Source of the DNA: Bdellovibrio sp.
GTDB lineage: Bacteria; Bdellovibrionota; Bdellovibrionia; Bdellovibrionales; Bdellovibrionaceae
DNA: 41,260 bases
Direction: 5' to 3'
NCBI GenBank assembly: GCA_003176075.1
Contig: PSRN01000028.1
Span: forward strand, 1 to 41,260
A program made the position numbers and the translations under genes. Numbering within the stretch: the first letter of the stretch is position 1; each line of letters begins with the position of its first letter. A model generated the notes under the pieces. It made no database searches. It was not told the DNA's origin and saw nothing but the letters and a program-made list of their open reading frames with translations. This document shows, piece by piece, positions 1-6,867 of the stretch.

Positions 1-1017
1 CGACTCCACGGGCCTTGCTTTCGAATCCGACGACCACGCTTGTTGGACGGATACGATAAGAAGAGAAAAGACCAAAAGAACCGCGAGGAAGGGGTGCGTG
101 CCGATCGCTGCTCTGTTATTGGATTTTCCGTTATTGGAGTTTCCGATGCCATCGCTCAGTGCTTCTGAGATCACTTGCAAGCTCTTCAGATGCTTGTTCT
201 CCACCCGGTAAATCAGCTCGATCGAATCGGTCACCACCGGGGCCCCGGCGATTTTTCGCAACTTGCAGTCTTTGAATCCACCGACCACCCGCCCGGGGAT
301 AATTCCAAGACCGCATCCCTCGGCGACAAGCTCCACGATCAGTTCCAAACTGCTGGTCGGCAATATTCGCCGGAAGCGAAAACCTGACTTCGCCATTTTC
401 TTCATAAGGACCTGCGATTGAATCAGGTCAGGGTCACAAACCAGGATGAAGTCTTCTTGGCGCGGCTTGTGCGCCGGTCGCGCATCCGGTCCTGCCCACA
501 GGGTGACCTCGTCACGGCAGAGCCGCCTCATCACCAAATCAGGGTGGCGCACCGGATTGATGACAATGCCCAGGTCAATATCCATGGCAATCACGCGCTC
601 GGTGATCTTGCGCGAAAGATCGTGCTGCAAAATGACTTCCAGTCGGGGGTGTTCGTGGAGCAAGCGGGGCAAAACGCGCGGCAAAGAATATTTCGCCACC
701 GAAGAATGACAACCGATCTTGTAATGGCCTTGAACCTCGTCCGCCGAAGCGAGGGCTTGTCTTTTGACGGCGTCCCAACGCAACACCAAGTCCCGCGCGT
801 GACTCACCAGCTGCTTCCCCGCCTGAGTAAGAGAAACTCCTTTCCGGCTGCGGATGAAAAGCTGTGTCCCCACGCACTGCTCGAGACGCTGAATGGCCAA
901 CGTCACCGAGGGTTGAGTCATTCCCAGCCGTTCGCCGGCCCGCGAGAGGTTCAAGGTCGATGAGACTTCGAGAAAACAACTCAGATCACCGGACGATGGG
1001 ACTGAAGATTTGACCAT
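1..1017 (-). CDS. LysR-type transcriptional regulator, C-terminus outside window
   Basis: A reading frame of 339 codons runs from an ATG at 1017 to the window edge without a stop. Residues about 12-70 form the winged HTH, with the typical pattern SRAGERLGMTQPSVTLAIQR followed by a LFIRSRKGVSLTQAG wing. Residues about 95-290 look like the periplasmic-binding-like effector domain (QGHYKIGCHSSVAKYSLPRV early, then EGCGLGIIPGR). The start is supported by AAGGA five bases upstream. The gene is divergent from the dioxygenase-like gene at 1107, the usual layout for a LysR regulator and its target. Oddly, no stop occurs after about residue 295. Instead the frame continues into a basic stretch and a hydrophobic segment at about 310-325 (FLAVLLVFSLLIVSV), which looks like a membrane anchor or a signal peptide. 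This could be a real fusion or a lost stop codon. Family assignment is firm; the C-terminal tail is uncertain. Confidence 0.88.
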   Translation of the reverse strand, partial: MVKSSVPSSGDLSCFLEVSSTLNLSRAGERLGMTQPSVTLAIQRLEQCVGTQLFIRSRKGVSLTQAGKQLVSHARDLVLRWDAVKRQALASADEVQGHYKIGCHSSVAKYSLPRVLPRLLHEHPRLEVILQHDLSRKITERVIAMDIDLGIVINPVRHPDLVMRRLCRDEVTLWAGPDARPAHKPRQEDFILVCDPDLIQSQVLMKKMAKSGFRFRRILPTSSLELIVELVAEGCGLGIIPGRVVGGFKDCKLRKIAGAPVVTDSIELIYRVENKHLKSLQVISEALSDGIGNSNNGKSNNRAAIGTHPFLAVLLVFSLLIVSVQQAWSSDSKARPVES

Positions 1018-1106
1018 AGGTATCCTTTATAACAATGATCCTTTTGGAATATTTTACTTATCTTAGAAGTACAACTGAAAATTGATTTCAACCTAAGGAG
1101 GGGACC
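1018..1106. promoter_or_regulatory. Divergent promoter region of LysR regulator and dioxygenase
   Basis: This 89-base AT-rich gap must hold both promoters. A strong Shine-Dalgarno TAAGGAGG lies at 1094-1101, six bases before the ATG at 1107. A small inverted repeat TGAAA-N5-TTTCA lies at 1076-1090 and could be a LysR-type half-site pair, although it is very near the ribosome binding site. No convincing -35/-10 pair can be assigned by eye for either direction. Confidence 0.5.
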
Positions 1107-1799
1107 ATGAGAAACGAGTCAAATTCACACGGACGGCGACAGTTTTTTAAGAAAGCGGGGTGGGGTGCGATGGGAGCCATGCTCACAGTCTCACGGCTAG
1201 GCCGGGCGCAAACAGCGGCCGGCTGCGGCCTGACGCCCCCGCAGACGGAGGGTCCATTTTATCCGGGCGAATCGAAATTCACCATTGATAACGACCTGAC
1301 GCGACTCCCGGGCAGAAACTCCCGTCCCCTTGGCCAAGTCATTTACATTCAGGGACATATTCTTGGACCAGGCTGCCGGCCCGTCAAGGGCGCATTGGTT
1401 GAGATTTGGCAGGCCTGTTCCTCCGGTCGTTACAACAACAAAAAGGACACAAATCGGGCCAAACTCGACCCCAATTTCAGGTATTGGGGTGAAATGATCA
1501 CGGAAGAGGACGGGGATTACATGTTCAAGACAATTATTCCTGGGGCCTACCCCGCCGACTCGGATTGGACACGTCCGCCGCACATTCACTTCAAGATCGC
1601 GGCGATGGGCTACAAGGAATTGATCACGCAAATGTATTTTGCCGGCCAGTCATTGAACGACCATGACTTGATCTTGCAACAGATTCCAAAGGCGGAGCAA
1701 GGGGCGGTGATCGTGGAATTCGCTCCCGCACCCCAGAACCTTGAACCCGGTTCACTGATCGGGAACTTTGATATCACGATCGAATCCGTGCGAGGTTAA
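1107..1799 (+). CDS. Intradiol ring-cleavage dioxygenase-like protein, Tat-exported
   Basis: A 230-residue protein of the protocatechuate 3,4-dioxygenase / catechol dioxygenase fold, which uses non-haem Fe(III) to cleave aromatic diols between the hydroxyl carbons. The four expected iron ligands are visible: Tyr109 (SSGRYNNKKD), Tyr148 (IPGAYPADSDW), His159 and His161 (RPPHIHFKI). Residues 9-33 form a twin-arginine leader (GRRQFFKKAGWGAMGAML followed by a hydrophobic stretch), so the folded protein is probably exported. The start is fixed by a near-perfect Shine-Dalgarno. Exported single-subunit intradiol proteins of this kind are common but often of unknown substrate, so catechol cleavage is a family inference. 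The divergent LysR gene is the likely regulator. Confidence 0.88.
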   Translation: MRNESNSHGRRQFFKKAGWGAMGAMLTVSRLGRAQTAAGCGLTPPQTEGPFYPGESKFTIDNDLTRLPGRNSRPLGQVIYIQGHILGPGCRPVKGALVEIWQACSSGRYNNKKDTNRAKLDPNFRYWGEMITEEDGDYMFKTIIPGAYPADSDWTRPPHIHFKIAAMGYKELITQMYFAGQSLNDHDLILQQIPKAEQGAVIVEFAPAPQNLEPGSLIGNFDITIESVRG

Positions 1800-1887
1800 C
1801 TCCCTTCCCAAACCTTGCCCGCGACCTCGGGTATGGCGACGCGGACCCCTGCCACCACGGAAATCGTAAGGTAAGTTAAGTTAAGAC

Positions 1888-1922
1888 TTGAAAAAGTCTA
1901 CTAAAATTAGTAGACTTTAAAT
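1888..1922 (+). promoter_or_regulatory. Palindromic operator and probable leaderless promoter of the DUF4160 pair
   Basis: A perfect inverted repeat occupies 1893-1918: arm AAAGTCTACTAA, spacer AA, arm TTAGTAGACTTT. It overlaps a possible promoter: TTGAAA at 1888-1893, a 17-base gap, and TAGACT at 1911-1916. That places the transcript start at about 1923, the A of the ATG, and no Shine-Dalgarno precedes this ATG, so a leaderless mRNA is plausible. The position suits autorepression by the HTH protein encoded second in the pair. The palindrome is seen directly; promoter and function are inferred. Confidence 0.65.
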
Positions 1923-2117
1923 ATGGGACGTATTCGCAGAGGCGGCTATATGATCGAATCCTGGATCGGTGATCATGAGCCGAAGCATGTCCATATTTAT
2001 CGAGATGGACGCCTTATTGCGAAGGTGGAGGTTCCTTCACTGTTGATTTTGTCCGGGCATATGAACCGCCGCTTGCGAAGGATTTTGGAAGAACTACTTG
2101 AGGAAGGTAGAATATGA
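1923..2117 (+). CDS. DUF4160 domain protein, putative toxin-antitoxin partner
   Basis: A 64-residue protein with the DUF4160 pattern: an N-terminal GRIRRGGYMIESW strand, the motif DHEPKHVHIYRDG, then AKVEVP and a C-terminal helix rich in Arg and Leu. DUF4160 proteins are typically encoded next to DUF2442 or HTH proteins in units thought to behave like toxin-antitoxin modules; the activity is not established here. Translation probably starts at 1923 because family members begin just before the GGY motif, even though no ribosome binding site is visible. The stop overlaps the next start (ATGA), indicating translational coupling. A 26-bp palindrome lies five bases upstream. Confidence 0.75.
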   Translation: MGRIRRGGYMIESWIGDHEPKHVHIYRDGRLIAKVEVPSLLILSGHMNRRLRRILEELLEEGRI

Positions 2118-2578
2118 AGAATCAAAAAATTAAATCGGCAAGCTTCAATAACCGGAAGAAAGTGCTGCAAGTCAACTATGTTTCCGGCAAATCGGCGCAG
2201 GTTCATTACCGGCAGCTCGGGCTTAAGAAAAACCTGGCGGAAGTTTGGGTCGATAAAGAGACAGGCGGGTATAGCCTTGGGTTACGTTTTGAGGATCAAA
2301 CAGAAGACTACATGCCGTATGACCAACCCCTCGCGCTTGTCAAAGATCCTGAATACATGCTGCAGAATCATATTGAACTGGTTGTAGCTCACATCAAGGC
2401 AGCCATATCAAGAAAGAAAATTTCAAAGCGTTTTTTGGCCGAGCAACTTCATACTTCGGACAACCAGATCCAACGGTTGCTGAATCCCAAGATCTTGAAT
2501 AAGAATCTGGAGCAGCTATACAGGATCGCCACGCTTCTTGGATTGGAATTTGAATGGCACATCAAGAAGGCAATCTGA
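2114..2578 (+). CDS. Protein with unknown N-terminal domain and XRE-like HTH, coupled to DUF4160
   Basis: A 154-residue protein. The first 80 residues form a beta-rich domain (strands around QVNYVSGKSAQVHYRQL and YSLGLRFEDQTEDYMPYD) that loosely resembles DUF2442. The last 60 residues look like a lambda-repressor-type HTH: KKISKRFLAEQLHTSDNQIQ, then a second helix pair (NKNLEQLYRIATLLGLEFEW). The start overlaps the preceding stop by four bases, so both proteins are made from one mRNA. The HTH makes this the likely DNA-binding, autoregulating antitoxin of the pair, acting on the palindrome at 1893-1918. This is inferred from layout. The 3' end overlaps the convergent small gene by 17 bases. 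Confidence 0.72.
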   Translation: MKNQKIKSASFNNRKKVLQVNYVSGKSAQVHYRQLGLKKNLAEVWVDKETGGYSLGLRFEDQTEDYMPYDQPLALVKDPEYMLQNHIELVVAHIKAAISRKKISKRFLAEQLHTSDNQIQRLLNPKILNKNLEQLYRIATLLGLEFEWHIKKAI

Positions 2579-2825
2579 TTGAACCGAACTTTGAGATGAG
2601 GAATGAGCGTTTCTGAACCCCGCGAGCCACGTCGGGGTTCAATGATCTCCTCACTCCCTGAACGGCGGACTTGGCCCCTTCCCAAGCCTTGCCATCCATA
2701 TCTGGAATGTTGGTCGGAAGGCCGCGCGTATCAATTCTGCCGTCGAATGAACAGTTGGCCCTTGCCATCCCCGGCTGAAGCCAGACACTCGCGGTGAGGA
2801 GAAGCTCAAACACTTTTTTCGTCAT
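2562..2825 (-). CDS. Small putative secreted protein
   Basis: An 87-residue reading frame opening with a good signal peptide: MTKKVFELLLTASVWLQPGM then ARA before a Cys. The mature part, about 63 residues, matches nothing I recognise. It begins 22 bases after the stop of the gene at 2848-3957 on the same strand, so it could be the second gene of that operon. The last third contains a GC-rich hairpin (2615-2640), and its 3' end overlaps the convergent gene, so the true C-terminus may be unusual. No clear Shine-Dalgarno is seen. Moderate confidence that it is a gene. Confidence 0.5.
   Translation of the reverse strand: MTKKVFELLLTASVWLQPGMARANCSFDGRIDTRGLPTNIPDMDGKAWEGAKSAVQGVRRSLNPDVARGVQKRSFLISKFGSIRLPS
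2615..2640. other. GC-rich stem-loop between convergent genes
   Basis: GAACCCCG at 2615-2622 pairs perfectly with CGGGGTTC at 2633-2640 around a 10-base loop. It lies 37 bases past the stop of the HTH gene and could serve as a terminator or mRNA 3'-end stabiliser for it, but there is no T-run after the stem. It also lies within the 3' part of the minus-strand small gene. Confidence 0.5.
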
Positions 2826-2847
2826 GACTTACAGGATAACTACAACG

Positions 2848-3957
2848 TCATTGTTGGCCGCCATTGGGAAGGTTCACAGGCCCTGGTGAATTCATCGACC
2901 CGCCATTCTCCTTCTTCTGGAGTCGCATCAGCCCCTCGAGCTCAGCATCCGAGAGTTTGTCCAGAGCATCCAGATCTTTGGTATCAAGTACGATCATTCC
3001 GGGATCACCAGGCTGCTTATTGGGTTCACCAACTTGCTGGTTGGGATCTATAGCGATCTGGTTGAGATCAACAGGACTCTTGGGAGCACCCTCCGGCTGA
3101 TCAGGTTTCTGGGTAAAGTCATAGAGAAGCCTTTGCGGAACTCTTATGATCTTTCCATCCTGGTACACTTCCTCGCTATTTCCATAAAAATAGTAAGCCA
3201 CACCGAAGGCGACCATCAGAAGACCGGCCCTTCCCCAACGGACGCCCCTCAAAATATTTCTGATTTTCGAAATTCGCATCGCTTTCTTAAAGGCCGCGTC
3301 GGAAGGTAAAGATTCTATCCTAAACATCCCGCGAACCTTTACTAATTGAGGATTTTCAGCAAGCTTACTAACCAAGAGTCTTTCCATCTCCGGATACCCT
3401 TTCGCATCAGCCAGGGTCAATCTGACCTCTAGAGATGCCAGCTTTTCAGGGTTCGCCTTGAAAAACTGGCGTATTTTATTAGTCTCCTCTAGCTCTGCGG
3501 CAAAACCTTTTTGGGCAGTTGAATCCGTTTTCTGACCCATTCGTTGAAGAGTATTGACTTCTCTTGCTCTAAGAAGGTTCTCTAATTCTGCCGCGTTGGG
3601 TTTGATTCGAAAAGACCATTCCTCGGTGGTAGCGTTGATTTCGCCAACTCCCGCTTTACCTAATGCTTTGCCTAGCTCAATGAGGCGCTGATCCCTTTTC
3701 GGATCCAGAGGCCCGAAGGGCTTCAAATCAAACTTTCTGATCTCTTTAACTTTGAACGTCGTACCAAACTCTTTAGTCCCCTCGCTGCCCGGCGCAGTCA
3801 TCTCTTCCGCCCACGCTAGACCCATCGCCGCGGTCACAAAAATCGTGGTCACTAACAACGCTACTGCCTTGGTCCGCGCCTGGGTCCGCGCACTGGCCCA
3901 CCCAATGGCGATCGCATTGATCAGCCCACTAATCAGCGCAATTGCTTGATTCCTCAT
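2848..3957 (-). CDS. Hypothetical membrane-anchored, exported protein
   Basis: A protein of about 369 residues with no recognised family. The start at 3957 is chosen because AAGGAGAGG lies eight bases upstream; an in-frame ATG at 3993 lacks this. The N-terminus has two hydrophobic stretches (AIALISGLINAIAIGW, then AVALLVTTIFVTAAMGLAWA), so it is either exported or anchored. A further membrane span lies near the middle (RAGLLMVAFGVAYYFYG). Between them is a charged, helical region, and the C-terminal 100 residues are rich in Pro, Asn, Gln and Gly. A region of over 400 bases upstream has no gene and may hold its promoter. A small secreted protein follows 22 bases downstream. Confidence 0.75.
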   Translation of the reverse strand: MRNQAIALISGLINAIAIGWASARTQARTKAVALLVTTIFVTAAMGLAWAEEMTAPGSEGTKEFGTTFKVKEIRKFDLKPFGPLDPKRDQRLIELGKALGKAGVGEINATTEEWSFRIKPNAAELENLLRAREVNTLQRMGQKTDSTAQKGFAAELEETNKIRQFFKANPEKLASLEVRLTLADAKGYPEMERLLVSKLAENPQLVKVRGMFRIESLPSDAAFKKAMRISKIRNILRGVRWGRAGLLMVAFGVAYYFYGNSEEVYQDGKIIRVPQRLLYDFTQKPDQPEGAPKSPVDLNQIAIDPNQQVGEPNKQPGDPGMIVLDTKDLDALDKLSDAELEGLMRLQKKENGGSMNSPGPVNLPNGGQQ

Positions 3958-4437
3958 AGCACCTCTCCTTGAACAAAAGTTCTCGCCCACCAATTGATTT
4001 GCAACGAATGTGCCGTATTCTTTTGGATTTTGCGAACTTCCACTCTTGGTTACGTATTTATTTCAGCCTTATTTCTCAACCCTGGCAGGGTTCGCCTCCC
4101 ACGCGGCCTCGACTGCCACTTGGCTGGCAGGTCGCTCCTGCTTTCACAGGAACAATTTACGCTCAAGTGTAAATTGTCATTGGCATTGGCAAAAGCGTGG
4201 ACGACCCCACGCCCGTGCGGCTTCAAAATGGTTGCGCCAAACACAACACCAGCAAGAACAGGAAGACCAGGGTTGTAACTTGCAGGCGTGTGAGCGGGCG
4301 TGAGAGATATGCAGGCGGATGATGGGGATTCATGAATTGCCTCGTAAAATACTGCTTGAATTCATTGAATACCATCCGATGACGGCGCTTTCAAGCGCCC
4401 ATTAACTGTCTAGAAAGGGCTTCAAGTGAGGTTTTAA
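3958..4437. other. Long non-coding region with a near-perfect palindrome and a hairpin
   Basis: No supportable gene was found. Two structures stand out. At 4152-4177 there is a 26-base inverted repeat (arms ACAATTTACGCT and AGTGTAAATTGT around CA, one G/T mismatch), which could be an operator or RNA hairpin. At 4384-4399 a GGCGCTT/AAGCGCC stem with a two-base gap could be a factor-dependent terminator or leader hairpin for the DoxX-like gene; no T-run follows. A GTGAGG Shine-Dalgarno for the next gene is at 4427-4432. Confidence 0.5.
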
Positions 4438-4815
4438 GTGATTGAAATAACGCTGGAAATTGTAAGAATTACTTTCGGAGCATATATTCTTTTCTGGGGT
4501 CTCAACGGTTGGTTTGGCTGGCTCCCCATTCCCCGCAATGCGATCCGCTTTGAAAGCTTCATGACGGCCTTGGCTGAAACCGGGTACCTTCTAGAGATCG
4601 TAAAAGTGATCGAGGTCCTCAGCGGGGTGCTTCTTCTCGTCGGTTGGCAAGTCCCCTTGGCCCTCCTTGCGCTCGCTCCGGTTGTCTTCGTCATTTGTAG
4701 CGCTCACCTGTGGCTGAATTTTGCAAAAGGCTGGCGGGTTGCAATCATCGTTGGAGTTCCCTATCTCATCCTGTTCGCGCAATTCCTGCCGGTTTTTACA
4801 AAGATCCTTCAGTAA
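4438..4815 (+). CDS. DoxX-like small membrane protein
   Basis: A 125-residue hydrophobic protein with four predicted membrane helices (around residues 8-28, 50-70, 73-92 and 100-120). The pattern RITFGAYILFWGLNGWFGW at the start and a later helix pair with a conserved Glu (EIVKVIEVLSGVLLLVGW) fit the DoxX/DoxD-like superfamily of small inner-membrane proteins. Members have been linked to thiosulfate oxidation or redox stress in other bacteria, but the role here is unknown. The start is GTG with GTGAGG five bases before it. trmB begins three bases after the stop, so the two are probably co-transcribed. Confidence 0.7.
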   Translation: MIEITLEIVRITFGAYILFWGLNGWFGWLPIPRNAIRFESFMTALAETGYLLEIVKVIEVLSGVLLLVGWQVPLALLALAPVVFVICSAHLWLNFAKGWRVAIIVGVPYLILFAQFLPVFTKILQ

Positions 4816-4818
4816 AGG

Positions 4819-5514
4819 ATGTTTCCACACATGCGTCCGTTTCATTTGCCCGAACATTTGTTGATCAAAGAGAGCCTCGCTTCGCCAGCGATTTTTTCCC
4901 AAAACCGGCCGGTGGATTTGGAAATCGGCTGCGGCGTCGGTTTCCATTCCATTCAGCGGGCAAAGAAATATCCCGGGCGAAATCTCATCGCCATCGAACA
5001 TACGCGAATCCGCTTTCAGCGTTTTGCTCACCGGGTATCACGACATCCCCCAATGCCAAATTTGTTTCCCGTCCACGCTCATGCGGTCTCCTGGATCACT
5101 AAAAATGTTCCTCGACGGAGCCTTAGCGAGGTCTTTCTTCTTTACCCCAATCCCAATCCCCAAAATCGCAGCCAACGCTGGTTCTTGATGCCCTTTTGGC
5201 AAAGACTCATCGAATGCCTGAAACCCGGAGGGCTCGTTCACTTGGCGACCAATAGTCCAGACTATGCGCGCGAGGCTGAGAAGGCGGCACGTGAACTCTG
5301 GTCGTTGGAGTGTGTCTTCTTTCGCACGCTGCCTTCCGCGTGGAACACGGATTTCGAACCACGAACTCACTTCGAAAAGAAGTACCTGCGGCGGGGTGAA
5401 ACTTGCTTTGATTTGCAGTTTCTCAACCCGAATGGCGAGCGTGGGCGGCGAAGCCGCCACGGGGGAGTTAAGCGGGTCCCCAAACCCGCCTCGATACATA
5501 GGGCGAATCTTTAA
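4819..5514 (+). CDS. trmB: tRNA (guanine-N7)-methyltransferase with repeat-derived tail
   Basis: TrmB uses S-adenosylmethionine to make m7G46 in the variable loop of many tRNAs. The SAM motif is VDLEIGCGVGFHSI, followed by the acidic strand NLIAIEH. A variant of the conserved substrate loop is seen at LLYPNPNPQNRSQRWFLMPF, where most TrmB proteins have PNPWPK. Later comes KPGGLVHLATNSPDYA. Core homology ends near residue 205 (DLQFLNPNG). The last 25 codons come from a palindromic repeat (5437-5463, giving ERGRRSRHG) and from sequence antisense to mpg, so the tail is probably recent and unneeded. It overlaps the convergent mpg gene by 47 bases. The ribosome binding site is weak (AGG only), consistent with coupling to the upstream gene. 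Confidence 0.85.
   Translation: MFPHMRPFHLPEHLLIKESLASPAIFSQNRPVDLEIGCGVGFHSIQRAKKYPGRNLIAIEHTRIRFQRFAHRVSRHPPMPNLFPVHAHAVSWITKNVPRRSLSEVFLLYPNPNPQNRSQRWFLMPFWQRLIECLKPGGLVHLATNSPDYAREAEKAARELWSLECVFFRTLPSAWNTDFEPRTHFEKKYLRRGETCFDLQFLNPNGERGRRSRHGGVKRVPKPASIHRANL
5437..5463 (+). repeat. Palindromic repeat, copy 1 (in the trmB reading frame)
   Basis: A 27-base member of a six-copy family. It folds as CGTGG-g-CGGC, loop GAA, GCCG-CCACG: a 9-bp stem with one bulged G. Here it supplies codons for ERGRRSRHG at the end of trmB and stops four bases short of the mpg stop codon on the other strand. It may act as a shared 3' hairpin for the two convergent genes. Confidence 0.9.
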
Positions 5515-6085
5515 GACAAAAACGAAGCGGCCACGAACGTGCTTCCGGTTGCGCGATGCCGATGCGCTCGCCAGCGACGATTTGGGGCGCGGCAATCCCT
5601 TCCTCAATCCATAGGGGAGGCTGGTGCAGGGGAAGGCCATTCAAACCCCGATCGATGCCCAAAGCCTGACAAAGGCGGCCGGGACCGGCGCACAATATCT
5701 TTTCGTTTTGTGTTCGGCGGAGTTTTTTCATCTTATCGATTCCCTCAAGCGGCTCGAGCGCTCGAATCAATACGGCTTCGGCCTTGTCTTTCTTTTCAGT
5801 GACAACATTGAAACAAAAATACATGCCGTAAATAAAATAAACGTAAGAAAACCCTCCGGCTCGGTACATGACTTCCGTGCGTTCGGTCCGTCGGTTGTTG
5901 TAGGAGTGGCAGGCTGGATCCTCATTGCCCAGGTAAGCTTCCGTCTCGACAATTCGGCCGGCCACGCAATGGCCGGGACGAAGTTCATGGATTAAGACGT
6001 GGCCGAGAAGTTCTTGCGCCACCTGAACCGTGCGTCTGCGATAGAAACTCATCGGCAACACCCGACCCATTTTATTCTTCGACAT
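5468..6085 (-). CDS. mpg: 3-methyladenine DNA glycosylase, AAG/MPG type
   Basis: This 205-residue protein excises alkylated purines, such as 3-methyladenine, in base excision repair. It follows the mammalian AAG fold closely: RIVETEAYLGNEDPACHS with the catalytic Glu49, Tyr51 and His60, then YVYFIYGMYFCFNVV with Tyr83, RALEPLEG, and CAGPGRLCQALGID. Length matches bacterial members. Start choice is uncertain: ATG at 6085 has no clear Shine-Dalgarno, and an in-frame ATG at 6070 is possible. It converges on trmB and overlaps its repeat-extended tail. A palindromic repeat sits four bases past its stop. Confidence 0.92.
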   Translation of the reverse strand: MSKNKMGRVLPMSFYRRRTVQVAQELLGHVLIHELRPGHCVAGRIVETEAYLGNEDPACHSYNNRRTERTEVMYRAGGFSYVYFIYGMYFCFNVVTEKKDKAEAVLIRALEPLEGIDKMKKLRRTQNEKILCAGPGRLCQALGIDRGLNGLPLHQPPLWIEEGIAAPQIVAGERIGIAQPEARSWPLRFCLKDSPYVSRRVWGPA

Positions 6086-6283
6086 AAGTTATTTTTATTT
6101 CAGGATTCAGCATGACACAAAGAGTTTGGACCGCGAGCGCCATGTCAGTGCCAAAAGACGAGCTCAAATCCTAAGCTCAATTAATATTCTTGATCGCTGG
6201 CATCCGGACAAAGAATTGGGCTCCGACTCGCTACGGGAGTAATGTTTTCTTAGCCCTTAGGGGAAAAAAGAAGGAGGTTCAGA

Positions 6284-6688
6284 ATGGTCAGAGTCATGTT
6301 CAAAAACTTGCAAGGTTCGGAGTTCATCGCGCAAGCGGTGACAGAAAAAATCGATCATGTCCTCGCTAAGTTTCCAGAGACGCGAAACACCCGTGCCAGT
6401 GCCATTGTGTCGATGGAGAACTCGCAGTTTCATTCGGGACCCGAACTCTATCAAGTGAAGGTGATTCTTGAACTCAAGGGCATGAAGCCCGTGGTTGTCG
6501 AAAAGCAAAGCTCCAATGTTTATCAAGCCTCGGCTCTTTTGGCTGACCGGCTCTTCGAAGCCGTGCACCGTCATCTCGATCGACGTCGTGAACATCATCG
6601 CAGAACCGTGCAACGCCAAAGCCGATGGCTGCGCAGCGGGCTTGTACCCCTGGAGGTGGAACCGAACTGGTACGCTCCCGCCACATGA
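6284..6688 (+). CDS. Ribosome hibernation factor, HPF/RaiA (S30AE) type
   Basis: A 134-residue protein with the S30AE beta-alpha-beta layout: a first strand RVMFKNLQG, helix EFIAQAVTEKIDHVLAKFP, strands ASAIVSMENSQFH and YQVKVILELKGMKPVVVEKQ, then helix SALLADRLFEAVHRHLDRRR. HPF-like proteins bind the 30S A/P-site region and silence ribosomes in stationary phase or stress. The long HPF C-terminal dimerisation domain is absent, so this is a short form, with a basic tail instead. A strong AGGAGG lies seven bases before the ATG. It appears to be a single-gene unit with about 200 bases of upstream sequence. Confidence 0.72.
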   Translation: MVRVMFKNLQGSEFIAQAVTEKIDHVLAKFPETRNTRASAIVSMENSQFHSGPELYQVKVILELKGMKPVVVEKQSSNVYQASALLADRLFEAVHRHLDRRREHHRRTVQRQSRWLRSGLVPLEVEPNWYAPAT

Positions 6689-6762
6689 GGATGGAGGTAC
6701 GACTCATTGAGGTAAGGATAATATAAGAATTCAAGGGCACACAATAAGACCCTTGCGAGTCG

Positions 6763-6824
6763 CTGGGTCAGATCTTTCGAGCCGGGATAAGATTGCGGGA
6801 GAAAAACGAAAAGATCTGACCCAG
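6763..6824. repeat. Long inverted repeat, possible REP/MITE-like element
   Basis: CTGGGTCAGATCTTTCG at 6763-6779 faces CGAAAAGATCTGACCCAG at 6807-6824. The arms are identical apart from one extra A, and they enclose a 27-base loop. It lies after the HPF-like gene and just before the palindromic repeat at 6839. Such arms are typical of non-coding repeats mobilised in trans, but no transposase lies beside it. Whether other copies exist in the genome is unknown. Confidence 0.7.
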
Positions 6825-6838
6825 TTCCATTTTTGCAT

Positions 6839-6863
6839 GCGTGGGCGGCGAAGCCGCCACGGG
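6839..6863 (+). repeat. Palindromic repeat, copy 2 (3' of rlmK)
   Basis: Same hairpin as copy 1, with the leading GA missing. It ends four bases from the rlmK stop codon, the same spacing as copy 1 has from mpg. With the inverted copy 3 it brackets rlmK. Confidence 0.9.
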
Positions 6864-6867
6864 CCTG

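Noticed and set aside
418-963. Long plus-strand reading frame opposite the LysR gene
   Set aside because: It is antisense to a full LysR-type protein with clear HTH and effector-domain motifs, and its own translation lacks recognisable features.
575-979. Minus-strand 134-codon frame in the LysR region
   Set aside because: It is a shadow frame of the LysR gene, rich in Arg, Gly and Ser, with no motif.
2603-2797. Plus-strand 64-codon frame after the HTH gene
   Set aside because: It has no ribosome binding site and is opposite a frame with a good signal peptide.
4384-4399. Intrinsic terminator in the leader before the DoxX-like gene
   Set aside because: The stem is good but no T-run follows on either strand, so it is kept only as a hairpin.
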